A stretch of DNA of 64,000 nt, from contig DAIRSE010000006.1 in assembly GCA_036804525.1 (NCBI GenBank), positions 1 to 64,000 of the forward strand. Reading direction: 5' to 3'. Positions 16,202 through 24,586 of the stretch are shown here, in pieces. Under the pieces are notes generated by a model. That model worked only from the letters and a program-made list of their open reading frames with translations, made no database searches and was not told the origin of the DNA. Within the stretch, counting starts at the first letter, position 1, and each line of letters opens with the position of its first letter. The DNA is from JBFLVT01 sp036804525. GTDB lineage: Bacteria > Bacillota > Desulfotomaculia > Desulfotomaculales > JASEER01. The translations under genes were made by a program, and so were the position numbers.

Positions 16202-17833
16202 GTGCCCAAACAGTTGCGATTCTTACTGATCGTCCTGGTTGTAGTGCTGGCGGGACTCCTTGCGGCCGGCTGCGGCGGCGACAAGGACGGCAAGGACGCC
16301 GGCAAACAGGCTGCTGAACAGTACATCCGCTATAATCTTGGCGCTGAACCCGAAACCCTCGACCCGGCCAGGTCCACCGGTCTTCCCGAAGGCACGCTGA
16401 TTACGCACCTGCTGGAAGGCCTCACCCGTTACGACGCCAATAACGTCCCGCAGCCGGCCATCGCCGAAAGCTGGGACATTTCCCCCGACCAGTTGACTTA
16501 CACCTTCCACCTGCGTGATGCCAAATGGTCCAACGGCGAACCCGTAACGGCCGAGGACTTCAAGTATGCATGGCTGCGCGCCCTGAACCCGGAGACGGCG
16601 GCGGATTATGCCTACCAGCTGTTCTACATCAAGGGCGCCGCAGAATACAACAGCGGCGAGGGCAAAGCCGAGGACGTCGCCATCAAGGTCGTCGATCCCA
16701 AGACCCTTGAAGTCACCCTGAAGGCCCCGGCTCCGCAGTTCCTGGGTCTGACCGCCTTCCCGACCCTCTTCCCTATCAACGCCAAGATGGACAAAGAGAA
16801 CCCCGAGTGGTACAAGTCGCCGGAGACCTACATCTGCAACGGCCCGTTCAAGATGGTCAGTTGGGAGCATAACCAAAAGATCACCACAGTTAAGAACGAG
16901 AACTACTGGGACGCCGCCAATGTTAAGCTTCAAAAACTCGACTTCCTGCTCGTCGAGTCCTATGACACCGCCTACAATATGTATAGGACCGGCGAAGTTG
17001 ACATTTTAGTGGAAGACATTCCGACCCAGGAGATCCCGCAGCTGAAGGCCAGCGGCGAGCTGAAGATCTTCCCCGACTGCGCCCTCTACTTCTATCGCTT
17101 TAATGTAGAAAAGAAGCCGCTCAACGATGTGCGCGTGCGCAAGGCCCTGGCGATGGCCATCGACCGCCAGGCCATCGTAGAGAACGTGACCCAGGCCGGC
17201 CAGAAGCCCGCCTTCGGCTTCGTCCCGTACGGCATCGCCGACGCCGACGGCAAGGATTTCCAGGAAAACAGCGGCAACGCCTTCTTCAAGGAAGACGTGG
17301 CCGAGGCCAAGAAACTCCTCGCCGAGGCCGGTTTCCCGGAAGGCAAGGGCTTCCCGAAGCTGAAGCTCCTTTACAACACCAATGAAGCCCACCAGAAAAT
17401 CGCCCAGGCCATCCAGCAGATGTGGAAGCAGAACCTCGGCATCGACATCGAGCTGGTCAACCAGGAGTGGCAGGTCTACCTGGACAGCATGGACCACCAG
17501 AACTTCGACATCTGCCGCTCCGGCTGGAGCCCGGACTACCTCGATCCGATGACCTTCATCGACATGTTCGTGACCGAGCCTCCGGAGAACAACAACGACA
17601 CCAACTGGAGCAACAAGAAGTACGACGAGCTGGTCAAGAAGGCCAACGCCACCGGAGATCAGAAGGAAAGAATGGCCGCTATGCATGAAGCCGAGAAGAT
17701 CCTGATGGACGAGATGCCGATTATGCCGATTTACTACTACACCAAGCCGTGCTTAATCAAGGACAACATTAAGGGCGTCATCATCCCGCCGTTCGCCGTT
17801 TACGCGGACTTTAAGTACGCCTACGTCGAATAG
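16202..17833 (+). CDS. oppA: oligopeptide ABC transporter substrate-binding lipoprotein
   Basis: 543-aa solute-binding protein of the SBP_bac_5 class, the extracellular peptide receptor of the transporter encoded downstream. The N-terminus is a lipoprotein signal with lipobox LAAGC (Cys about 24). Family features include NLGAEPETLDPARSTG near the mature N-terminus, LTYTFHLRDAKWSNGEPVTAEDF, and VRKALAMAIDRQAIVENV. The start is GTG with AGGAGG 10 bases upstream. Codon use is strongly biased to C- or G-ending codons, suggesting high expression. A strong hairpin separates it from oppB, which probably keeps OppA in excess over the membrane parts. Confidence 0.95.
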   Translation: MPKQLRFLLIVLVVVLAGLLAAGCGGDKDGKDAGKQAAEQYIRYNLGAEPETLDPARSTGLPEGTLITHLLEGLTRYDANNVPQPAIAESWDISPDQLTYTFHLRDAKWSNGEPVTAEDFKYAWLRALNPETAADYAYQLFYIKGAAEYNSGEGKAEDVAIKVVDPKTLEVTLKAPAPQFLGLTAFPTLFPINAKMDKENPEWYKSPETYICNGPFKMVSWEHNQKITTVKNENYWDAANVKLQKLDFLLVESYDTAYNMYRTGEVDILVEDIPTQEIPQLKASGELKIFPDCALYFYRFNVEKKPLNDVRVRKALAMAIDRQAIVENVTQAGQKPAFGFVPYGIADADGKDFQENSGNAFFKEDVAEAKKLLAEAGFPEGKGFPKLKLLYNTNEAHQKIAQAIQQMWKQNLGIDIELVNQEWQVYLDSMDHQNFDICRSGWSPDYLDPMTFIDMFVTEPPENNNDTNWSNKKYDELVKKANATGDQKERMAAMHEAEKILMDEMPIMPIYYYTKPCLIKDNIKGVIIPPFAVYADFKYAYVE

Positions 17834-17848
17834 TCAGGTAGGCTATCC

Positions 17849-17880
17849 CGGTGTGCGGGGGTATAACCCCCCGCACACCG
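17849..17880 (+). terminator. attenuating hairpin between oppA and oppB
   Basis: The stem CGGTGTGCGGGG / CCCCGCACACCG (17849-17880) is followed by CTTTTCTTTG. Placed 15 bases after the oppA stop, it fits partial termination or 3'-end protection of the oppA message. Confidence 0.8.
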
Positions 17881-17936
17881 CTTTTCTTTGTTCGCGCTGC
17901 AACCATGGCTGAATACTCTTGCAAGGGGGGATATGC

Positions 17937-18866
17937 TTGCTGCGCTTCCTCGTACGCAGGCTAGGCACCATGCTCCTCGCGCTGTGGCTGGTAGCTACGG
18001 TGACATTCATCATGATGCACTCGGTGCCCGGCGGTCCTTTCGCCTCGGAAAAACAGGTCCCGCCTGCTGTTCTCAAGAACCTGAACGCCCGCTATCACCT
18101 CGATGACCCGTTGTGGAAACAGTATGCCGACTACCTTATCAACCTGGCCCAGGGCGATTTCGGCCCTTCCTTCAAGCTCGACCGCACCGTGAACGAGATC
18201 ATTGCCGAGGCCTTCCCGGTTTCCGCCACCTTAGGGTTCGTGGCCGTTACTTTCGCCGTTATCGTCGGTCTTTTCCTGGGCGTTGTTTCGGCCCTACGGC
18301 AAAACCGGTGGCCCGATTACATAGCCATGGCCCTGGCGACCTTCAACTTTTCGGTTCCCAGTTTTATTTTGAGCGGTCTTTTAATGTACGTCTTTGCCTT
18401 CAAGCTGCGGCTGCTCCCCCCGGCTATGTGGGGCTCCTGGCAGCAGGTTGTCCTCCCGGCCCTGGCCCTCTCGGCCCTGCCCACCGCCTTTATCGCCCGT
18501 CTGATGCGCTCCAGCATGCTGGAGGTCCTGCAGCAGGACTACATCAAAACGGCTCGCGCCAAGGGCCTTTCCGAGCGGGTGATCGTCATGCGCCACGCCG
18601 TACGTAACGCTATCATGCCCGTTGTCACCTATCTAGGTCCGCTGATCGCCGCCGTCCTAACCGGCAGCTTTGTCATAGAACACATCTTCGCCATCCCCGG
18701 ACTGGGCAAGTACTTTGTCAACAGCGTCCTCGGGCGCGATTACACGATGATCATGGGGACAACCATTTTCTACAGCGCCTTCCTGATGCTGATGAACCTG
18801 ATCGTGGACCTGGTTTACACCCTTATCGATCCAAGAATCAAGCTGGCCGATGTAAAGGAGGTCTAG
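17937..18866 (+). CDS. oppB: oligopeptide ABC transporter permease OppB
   Basis: 309-aa inner-membrane permease with six predicted transmembrane helices. The N-terminal helix carries RLGTMLLALWLVATVTF, followed by the family signature around HSVPGGPF. The ABC-coupling (EAA) loop is DYIKTARAKGLSERVIVMRHAVRNAI (about 198-223), and FVIEHIFAIPGLGKYFVNSVLGRDY follows it. A TTG start at 17937 is chosen because AAGGGGGG lies 6 bases upstream; an earlier in-frame TTG would overlap that site. oppC follows after 3 bases. Confidence 0.93.
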   Translation: MLRFLVRRLGTMLLALWLVATVTFIMMHSVPGGPFASEKQVPPAVLKNLNARYHLDDPLWKQYADYLINLAQGDFGPSFKLDRTVNEIIAEAFPVSATLGFVAVTFAVIVGLFLGVVSALRQNRWPDYIAMALATFNFSVPSFILSGLLMYVFAFKLRLLPPAMWGSWQQVVLPALALSALPTAFIARLMRSSMLEVLQQDYIKTARAKGLSERVIVMRHAVRNAIMPVVTYLGPLIAAVLTGSFVIEHIFAIPGLGKYFVNSVLGRDYTMIMGTTIFYSAFLMLMNLIVDLVYTLIDPRIKLADVKEV

Positions 18867-18869
18867 GTC

Positions 18870-19796
18870 TTGGAGCAAAACCTGGTTCTGCGCGACGATA
18901 TGTTCCGGCCCCTCCCCAAGGAAGGCCTGGAAGCCGAAGATTTGGGAAGACCAACGATCAGTTACTGGCAGGATGTCTGGATGCGATTGCGCCAGAACAA
19001 ACTCGCCATGGCCGGCCTGGTCACCATCACTCTGCTGCTGCTGATGGCCCTGATAGGACCCTACCTGAGCGGCCACACTTATTACGAACAGGACCTCAAA
19101 CTGGTCAATAAACCGCCCAACGGGGAGTACTGGTTCGGGACCGATTTCCTCGGACGGGATCTCTTTACCCGCGTCTGGTACGGCGCCCGTATTTCCTTGA
19201 TGATCGGCTTTTTCACCGCCATCGTATCCTTCATCATCGGGGTAACCTATGGCGGGATTTCAGGATATATCGGTGGAAAAGTCGACGATATCATGATGCG
19301 GATCGTCGAGGTGCTGCTCAGCGTGCCCTTCCTCCTCTGGGTCATCCTGTTGATGGTATGGATGGGACCGGGCCTCAAATCGATCTTTATCGCCTTAAGT
19401 GTTACAACCTGGCTCACAATGGCCCGCATCGTCCGCGGACAGGTCCTGGCCCTTAAGGAGCAGGAATACGTCCTGGCCGCCCGCGTCATGGGGGCCAAGC
19501 CCTGGCGCATCCTGACCCGGCACCTTGTGCCCAACACGATGGGCCCGATCATTGTAACAATGACCCTGATGATCCCCGAGAACATCTTCACCGAGGCCTG
19601 GCTCAGCTTTCTTGGGCTGGGTGTCTCGGCCCCGATGGCCAGCTGGGGCGTCCTCGCCAGCGAGGGACTGCAGGGCTTGCGCAACTACCCGTGGCAGCTC
19701 TTCTTCCCCGCTCTCTTCATCAGCATCACAATGCTGGCCTTCAACTTCCTGGGCGACGGCCTACGCGACGCCCTCGACCCGCGGCTGCGAAAGTAA
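18870..19796 (+). CDS. oppC: oligopeptide ABC transporter permease OppC
   Basis: 308-aa second permease, with a cytoplasmic N-terminal tail of about 40 residues, then a first transmembrane helix (LAMAGLVTITLLLLMALI), a periplasm-side loop ending in WFGTDFLGRDLFTRVWYGAR, and five more helices. The EAA loop is EYVLAARVMGAKPWRILTRHLVPN. The C-terminus FNFLGDGLRDALDPRLRK is diagnostic of OppC/DppC. Start is TTG with AAAGGAGGT upstream, 3 bases after oppB. Works as a heterodimer with OppB. Confidence 0.94.
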   Translation: MEQNLVLRDDMFRPLPKEGLEAEDLGRPTISYWQDVWMRLRQNKLAMAGLVTITLLLLMALIGPYLSGHTYYEQDLKLVNKPPNGEYWFGTDFLGRDLFTRVWYGARISLMIGFFTAIVSFIIGVTYGGISGYIGGKVDDIMMRIVEVLLSVPFLLWVILLMVWMGPGLKSIFIALSVTTWLTMARIVRGQVLALKEQEYVLAARVMGAKPWRILTRHLVPNTMGPIIVTMTLMIPENIFTEAWLSFLGLGVSAPMASWGVLASEGLQGLRNYPWQLFFPALFISITMLAFNFLGDGLRDALDPRLRK

Positions 19797-19815
19797 GGTA
19801 GGAGGTGCAACAAAT

Positions 19816-20814
19816 GTGACCAAGCTGCTGCAAGTAGAAAACCTTCAGGTTGATTTCACCACCTATGCCGGAGTCGTTAAAGCAGTACGGGGTGTGAGCT
19901 TCGGCGTCGAGCAGGGAGAAGTCGTGGCGATCGTTGGCGAAAGCGGCTGCGGCAAGAGCGTAACCGCCCAGTCTTTGGTCAAGCTCATCCCCTCCCCGCC
20001 CGGTAAGGTTGTCGGCGGCTCCGTTCTTTTCAACGGGGAGGATTTGGCCCAAAAGTCCAACAAGGACTTGGAAAAATACCGGGGCAGAGAGATCGGCATT
20101 ATTTTTCAGGATCCCATGACCTCTCTAAACCCGACTATGACGGTCGGCAACCAGATTGTGGAGATGCTGGCCAAGCACGGGGGAATGACGCGGGCCCAGA
20201 TGGTGGAAAGGGCCCAGGAGATGCTCCGTACCGTCGGTATTCCCAACCCCCGGCGCCGCTTTAAACAATACCCGCACCAGTTCAGCGGCGGCATGCGGCA
20301 AAGAGCGATGATCGCCATGGCCCTGGCCTGCAGTCCCAAGCTGCTTATCGCGGACGAGCCCACCACCGCGCTGGACGTGACCATCCAGGCCCAGATCCTG
20401 GAACTCATCCAGGATCTCAAGGAACAGTTTAAGATGGCCGTGATTCTGATCACCCACGACCTTGGCGTGGTAGCAGGTTTCTCCAACCGCGTCATTGTAA
20501 TGTATGCGGGAAAGATTGTGGAAACGGGCTTAACGCGCGACATTTACCGCAACCCGCAGCATCCCTACACCAAGGGCCTGCTGGCGGCCGTTCCCCGGCT
20601 CGATTCCCGGGGCAAGCGCCTGGCTCCGATCCCCGGACGTCCCCCGAACCTGCTTGACCCGCCTGAAGGCTGCGCCTTCTGGCCCCGGTGCGACTACGCT
20701 ATGAAGGTTTGCGCCATGTATGAACCCGAAACCTGGGTTGTGGGTTCCAGGCATACCGTTAGCTGCTGGCTGCACCATCCCGCGGCAGCGAAGGCCGCAA
20801 GGGAGGTGGGTTAA
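19816..20814 (+). CDS. oppD: oligopeptide ABC transporter ATP-binding protein OppD
   Basis: 332-aa ATPase. Walker A is GESGCGKS (about 40-47), the Q-loop is in GIIFQDPMTSLNPTM, the ABC signature is FSGGMRQR, Walker B is LLIADEPTTALD and the switch His is in LITHDLGVV. The C-terminal oligopeptide-type extension contains PPEGCAFWPRCDYAMKVC, with the cysteines that bind an iron-sulfur cluster in some homologues. GTG at 19816 is chosen because AGGAGGTG lies 8 bases upstream. The TAA stop overlaps the ATG of oppF (TAATG). Confidence 0.95.
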   Translation: MTKLLQVENLQVDFTTYAGVVKAVRGVSFGVEQGEVVAIVGESGCGKSVTAQSLVKLIPSPPGKVVGGSVLFNGEDLAQKSNKDLEKYRGREIGIIFQDPMTSLNPTMTVGNQIVEMLAKHGGMTRAQMVERAQEMLRTVGIPNPRRRFKQYPHQFSGGMRQRAMIAMALACSPKLLIADEPTTALDVTIQAQILELIQDLKEQFKMAVILITHDLGVVAGFSNRVIVMYAGKIVETGLTRDIYRNPQHPYTKGLLAAVPRLDSRGKRLAPIPGRPPNLLDPPEGCAFWPRCDYAMKVCAMYEPETWVVGSRHTVSCWLHHPAAAKAAREVG

Positions 20815-21764
20815 TGGAACGATTAATCGAGATCAACAACCTCAAAAAGCACTTCCGCGTAGGACGCAATCAGACACTTAAGGCCGTAGACGGCATCAGC
20901 CTTACAATATATAAAGGCGAAACTCTCGGACTGGTTGGGGAGAGCGGGTGCGGCAAGTCCACAGTCGGCCGCCTCATTGTCCGTCTCTACAACCCCACCG
21001 AAGGGCAGATCTTGTACCGGGAGCAAGACATCTTCCACGCCGGCAAGGAACAGTCCCGCCGGCTATACCGGCGGTTGCAGATGATCTTTCAGGACCCCTA
21101 CGCCTCACTGAACCCGCGCCTAACCGTCGGCGAGATCATCGGTGAGGCCCTGGACATCCACCGGTTGGCGAAGGGTTCCGAGCGCCGCGACAAGATCAAC
21201 AAACTGATCAAGATGGTCGGGCTGGACCCGTCCCACGCCAGCCGCTTCCCCCACGAATTCAGCGGCGGGCAGCGCCAGCGTGTAGGCATTGCCCGGGCTC
21301 TGGCCGTCGATCCGGAGTTCGTCGTCTGCGACGAGCCGATCAGCGCCCTGGACGTAAGCATCCAGGCTCAGATCGTCAACCTGCTCCAGGAACTGCAGGA
21401 GCGGCTCGGACTCACCTACCTTTTCATCGCGCACGATCTGGCCATGGTTAAGCACATTTCCACCCGAATCGCCGTGATGTACCTGGGGTGCATCGTCGAA
21501 CTGGCCGACAGCGAAGAACTGTACCGGAACCCTGTCCACCCGTACACGCGCGCCCTTCTCTCGGCCATCCCGATCGCCGATCCGGAGGTCGAAAGGAACC
21601 GCCAGCGCATCATTCTAAGCGGCGATGTGCCCAGTCCCATCAACACCCCGCCGGGCTGCATTTTCGCGGGCCGCTGCCCGCAGGCCCGGGACCGCTGCCG
21701 TGAAGAAAGACCGCAACTCCGAGATGCAGGGGGCGGGCATATGGTTTCTTGCCTGCTTGTATAG
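20814..21764 (+). CDS. oppF: oligopeptide ABC transporter ATP-binding protein OppF
   Basis: 316-aa partner ATPase of OppD. Walker A is GESGCGKS (about 43-50), the signature is FSGGQRQRVGIARAL, Walker B is FVVCDEPISALDVS and the switch His is in FIAHDLAMV. The C-terminal PPGCIFAGRCPQARDRC carries the cysteine motif of this family. The ATG overlaps the oppD stop by one base. Last gene of the operon; a heptamer tract begins 4 bases after its TAG and a terminator follows at 21888. Confidence 0.95.
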   Translation: MERLIEINNLKKHFRVGRNQTLKAVDGISLTIYKGETLGLVGESGCGKSTVGRLIVRLYNPTEGQILYREQDIFHAGKEQSRRLYRRLQMIFQDPYASLNPRLTVGEIIGEALDIHRLAKGSERRDKINKLIKMVGLDPSHASRFPHEFSGGQRQRVGIARALAVDPEFVVCDEPISALDVSIQAQIVNLLQELQERLGLTYLFIAHDLAMVKHISTRIAVMYLGCIVELADSEELYRNPVHPYTRALLSAIPIADPEVERNRQRIILSGDVPSPINTPPGCIFAGRCPQARDRCREERPQLRDAGGGHMVSCLLV

Positions 21765-21768
21765 CGCC

Positions 21769-21792
21769 AGGCATTAAGCATTAGGCATTAAG
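21769..21792. repeat. heptamer tract (AGGCATT/AAGCATT) after oppF
   Basis: Units AGGCATT, AAGCATT, AGGCATT, then AAGATAC, starting 4 bases after the oppF stop. Confidence 0.85.
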
Positions 21793-21887
21793 ATACTTCC
21801 TAACCCAAAGTCAACTGTTCGATTGATTGAGCAGAGTAACGTGAATTCCCATGAACAAAAAACAGGTTCCTCATAATAAAGCCAAAA

Positions 21888-21921
21888 GGCCTTAGCAGCT
21901 ACCGCTAAGGCCCTCGCTTTT
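21888..21921 (+). terminator. terminator of the opp operon
   Basis: GGCCTTAGC (21888-21896) and GCTAAGGCC (21904-21912) form a perfect 9-bp stem with a 7-base loop, followed by CTCGCTTTTTCCC. Confidence 0.88.
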
Positions 21922-21942
21922 TCCCTTCAACCAAGGTCAATC

Positions 21943-21970
21943 CTAATGCCTAAAGCTTAGTGCCTAATGC
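21943..21970. repeat. heptamer tract (CTAATGC) containing the cca stop codon
   Basis: Units CTAATGC, CTAAAGC, TTAGTGC, CTAATGC. The last unit encodes, on the minus strand, the final His codon and the TAG stop (21964-21966) of cca. Confidence 0.85.
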
Positions 21971-23424
21971 TGCGGGCCATTCTGGGCCCGCAGGCGCCAG
22001 ACCTTCTTATCCAGGGCCTGCCTGAGTTCGTCCCTCCGGTTGGGCAACTGCTTTTTCTGCACGCGCACAACAAGATCTTCAAGAATTTGCTTAACCTGCG
22101 GGCCCCTCCCTACGACCGTGGCCACCTCGCCGCCGGAGATATCCAGGTCCTCGGGATAGAAAGGCACCCGCTCAAGGATGTCTTTGACCATTTCCTCCAG
22201 GCGGTCGGTCTGCTTAAGGACCGGTTCCGGGTCAACCTTGGCGCCAAGGGTATCCGCCCTGCGCAGCGTGAGCAGTTGTTCGACCGCCTCCGCCAGTAGT
22301 TCGCGGTTCTTAAAATGCGGGGCAAACTTCTTGAGCCAGCGGATGACATTCTCCTCTTCAAGATCAGGGAAGCCCATATGATTGGCTACCAACCACGCTG
22401 CCCTTGTCGCGACTGACGGGGAGACGCGCAGGCGCAAGAGGATTTGCTCGGCCATCCGGCCGCCGGCTTTAGCATGCCCGTAGTCCGTCGGGTGGTTGTC
22501 CTTGTTGACCCCGCGGACCCCCGGAGTACCCTTGGCAACATCGTGCAGCAGTGCCGCCCAGCGCATCACAAGAACGGGAGGTGTGTTAGACACCACCTCC
22601 AGGGTATGTCCCCAGACGTCGCAGCAGTGATACCGGGGATTTTGTGCCACACCCGCAAGGGCGGCGACTTCGGGCAGGACGTCAGCGCTCATTTCTACTC
22701 CTTCACCGCGGCTGCGGCAAGTTGTTTTTAACAGCCCGGTCTCGAGCAACGCCTGCAGGCCGTCCCGTACGTAGGGAGCAAGGAGAATCTTTTCCAACTC
22801 GTCCCTGACCCGTTCCACTGAAAGGCCGCTGACGCGCCACAAGACCTTGGGAATGGCCGCCTTCGTCCGCTCCTCGAGCCGGAAGCCATACTCGGCGACA
22901 AAGCGGCAGCCGCGGAACATACGTAAAGCGTCCTCAGCGAAGCGCTCTTCAGGGTCGCCAACGGCCTCTATGATGCCCCGTTTGATGGCCTCCCTGCCGC
23001 CGAACGGGTCGATCAGCCGGCCTTTCAGGTTCATGGCCATGGCATTGATGGTGAAGTCCCTCCGGGCAAGGTCGTCCTCAAGCGCCCAAACGAACTCCAC
23101 CTGTTCCGGGCGGTGGGAATCGGCACCGTACAACTCCGTACGAAAGGTGGCGATTTCAATTTCTTCCCCGGCGACCAGCCAGGAAACAACGCCGAAGGCC
23201 ACCCCTTTACGGTAAGCCTTGATGTTGTTCGCTGCCGCCAGCTCGAGAACAGCCTTGGGACAGGCGTCGGTGCAGACGTCAAACTCCTTGGGCGCGCGGC
23301 CGATGAGCATGTCCCTGACCGCCCCCCCGACCACGTAGGCCTCATAACCGGCGTTATTCAAAGTTTCCAGCACCTTACGCGTGCCGGGTGAAAACAGCGG
23401 TTTCAATTCCTTCCCCACGTCCAC
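21964..23424 (-). CDS. cca: CCA-adding tRNA nucleotidyltransferase
   Basis: 486-aa enzyme that builds or repairs the CCA end of tRNA. The head domain has VVGGAVRDMLIGRAPKEFDVCT (about 30-51) with the catalytic Asp pair, and RRDFTINAMAM and DPFGG follow. A neck region ends near residue 230. A C-terminal HD domain is seen (LLHDVAKGTP and CCDVWGHTLEVV), which can add 2',3'-cyclic phosphodiesterase activity. GTG start with GGAG 9 bases upstream. The transposon-like repeat lies 38 bases upstream, and the 3' end lies in a heptamer tract. Confidence 0.93.
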   Translation of the reverse strand: MDVGKELKPLFSPGTRKVLETLNNAGYEAYVVGGAVRDMLIGRAPKEFDVCTDACPKAVLELAAANNIKAYRKGVAFGVVSWLVAGEEIEIATFRTELYGADSHRPEQVEFVWALEDDLARRDFTINAMAMNLKGRLIDPFGGREAIKRGIIEAVGDPEERFAEDALRMFRGCRFVAEYGFRLEERTKAAIPKVLWRVSGLSVERVRDELEKILLAPYVRDGLQALLETGLLKTTCRSRGEGVEMSADVLPEVAALAGVAQNPRYHCCDVWGHTLEVVSNTPPVLVMRWAALLHDVAKGTPGVRGVNKDNHPTDYGHAKAGGRMAEQILLRLRVSPSVATRAAWLVANHMGFPDLEEENVIRWLKKFAPHFKNRELLAEAVEQLLTLRRADTLGAKVDPEPVLKQTDRLEEMVKDILERVPFYPEDLDISGGEVATVVGRGPQVKQILEDLVVRVQKKQLPNRRDELRQALDKKVWRLRAQNGPQH

Positions 23425-23461
23425 TCAAATCGGCTCCAAACATTTCAAAGCCCTGGCGTTT

Positions 23462-23601
23462 GCGCCTGTTGAAAAAATGGGGGCTGTTCAAAAACGAGCA
23501 TGGCGCGGAAGACGAAGCCGGCCAGCGCGGAGCGTACTGGGTGGTACGTGAGCACTGGGCGGCGAGCGTGACAAAGACAGGCGAAGTTTTTCAACAGCCC
23601 C
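23462..23601. mobile_element. miniature inverted-repeat element, copy A
   Basis: A 140-bp noncoding unit flanked by near-perfect 17-bp terminal inverted repeats (GCGCCTGTTGAAAAAAT at the left; the complement of GGGGCTGTTGAAAAACT at the right). GTTT flanks both sides (CGTTT if one terminal C is included), consistent with a target-site duplication. The left 77 bases and right 32 bases match copy B at 62080-62291. No transposase is present, so it would need one from elsewhere. Confidence 0.8.
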
Positions 23602-23857
23602 GTTTGCTCGGGCTTGCGTCAATACTGCGAACCGGTAACAGCTTGTAGACTATTATATTACCGTCTTCAGATATACACAACAGTACGGTCGCCGGCAAGC
23701 AGGCAGCGGTCGTCGGGCAAGCTGAACGCTGAGTGTCGAACACTTGTTTTATCCCCGACAACTAACGGCCACGACCGAAGCCAACAAATAAAGCGGCATC
23801 GGTCCAGCCGATGCTCCTTTTGCTTCCAACCGCTGATTACCGGCTGCTGACTACCGG
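23602..23857. other. noncoding gap between the element and the membrane-protein gene
   Basis: No supported gene. It contains weak heptamer-period sequence at 23721-23741 (GCTGAAC, GCTGAGT, GTCGAAC), a hairpin at 23796-23814 and a stronger 14-base repeat at 23833-23860, listed separately. Confidence 0.6.
23796..23814 (-). terminator. possible terminator after the membrane-protein gene
   Basis: GCATCGG (23796-23802) pairs with CCGATGC (23808-23814). The minus strand continues CGCTTTATTTG; the plus strand continues TCCTTTTGC. Moderate in either direction. Confidence 0.5.
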
Positions 23858-23860
23858 CTA
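23833..23860. repeat. two 14-base units (double heptamers) ending in a stop codon
   Basis: CTGATTACCGGCTG followed by CTGACTACCGGCTA, that is four heptamers. The final CTA (23858-23860) is, on the minus strand, the TAG stop of the neighbouring membrane-protein gene. Confidence 0.85.
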
Positions 23861-24430
23861 CCACTTGCAGTCGACCCAGCGGGAGATTACCGGGATCTCC
23901 TTCCGCGACCCGATACGGAGGCGTCTCTCGATCAGAACACGACAGAGCAGGTAAGCCAAACCATAGGGAATGAGAAGATAACGGATTAGCAAAACCGTGT
24001 CGGGGTTCTGAGTCAGGTACCAATGAGCGACGATGCCTCCCAGGATGAGGTTGCACCAGCCGAAAGACTCTTTGGCCACCGGCAGGCGCTGTTCATTAAC
24101 GCGGAAGGCGAAAACCGACCATGTAAGGAGCGGAAAAGCCAGATAGGCATAGGAAACAAGCCGGGCAAGATACGGCGAAGCCCCGCGCCATTCAGGCCCC
24201 AGTCCAAGAGACATCTGGATGAAAACGACCAAAGGAAAGACCAGCAAGGTAAAGACGGTTTCAAAGGCGCCGTTGGCACCGATGAAAACCCCCGTCAGGG
24301 CAACAAGGCCCAGGGTCAGGGTCATCATGGCTACAACATCGACAGGCAAAGCGAAGATACCGAAGGAAACAGCCAGCAATTCAAACGCCAGGAGGATACT
24401 TATAACTGTCGGGATGCGGAGCAAGGCCAC
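23858..24430 (-). CDS. integral membrane protein of unknown function
   Basis: 190 aa with about six hydrophobic segments (for example ISILLAFELLAVSFGIFAL and FTLLVFPLVVFIQMSLGL) and a basic C-terminal tail. I do not recognise the family. It stands alone: the upstream gene rtcB ends 156 bases away and cca lies beyond a transposon-like repeat. No clear ribosome binding site decides the start; ATG at 24430 gives a plausible first helix. It is probably real because the hydrophobic periodicity persists over the full frame. Confidence 0.6.
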   Translation of the reverse strand: MALLRIPTVISILLAFELLAVSFGIFALPVDVVAMMTLTLGLVALTGVFIGANGAFETVFTLLVFPLVVFIQMSLGLGPEWRGASPYLARLVSYAYLAFPLLTWSVFAFRVNEQRLPVAKESFGWCNLILGGIVAHWYLTQNPDTVLLIRYLLIPYGLAYLLCRVLIERRLRIGSRKEIPVISRWVDCKW

Positions 24431-24586
24431 AAGAATCCCTTCCTCGCCGTTGGAGAAATGTCGATATGCACATTTCTAATTCTTTATAAATCGGCCTATT
24501 TCCTCCTTGACATGCCTTGTTCGACCAAAAATCCCATATAACTATTAATTGCACGAAAATATGAGTCTTTTTGACAAATATCTTTC

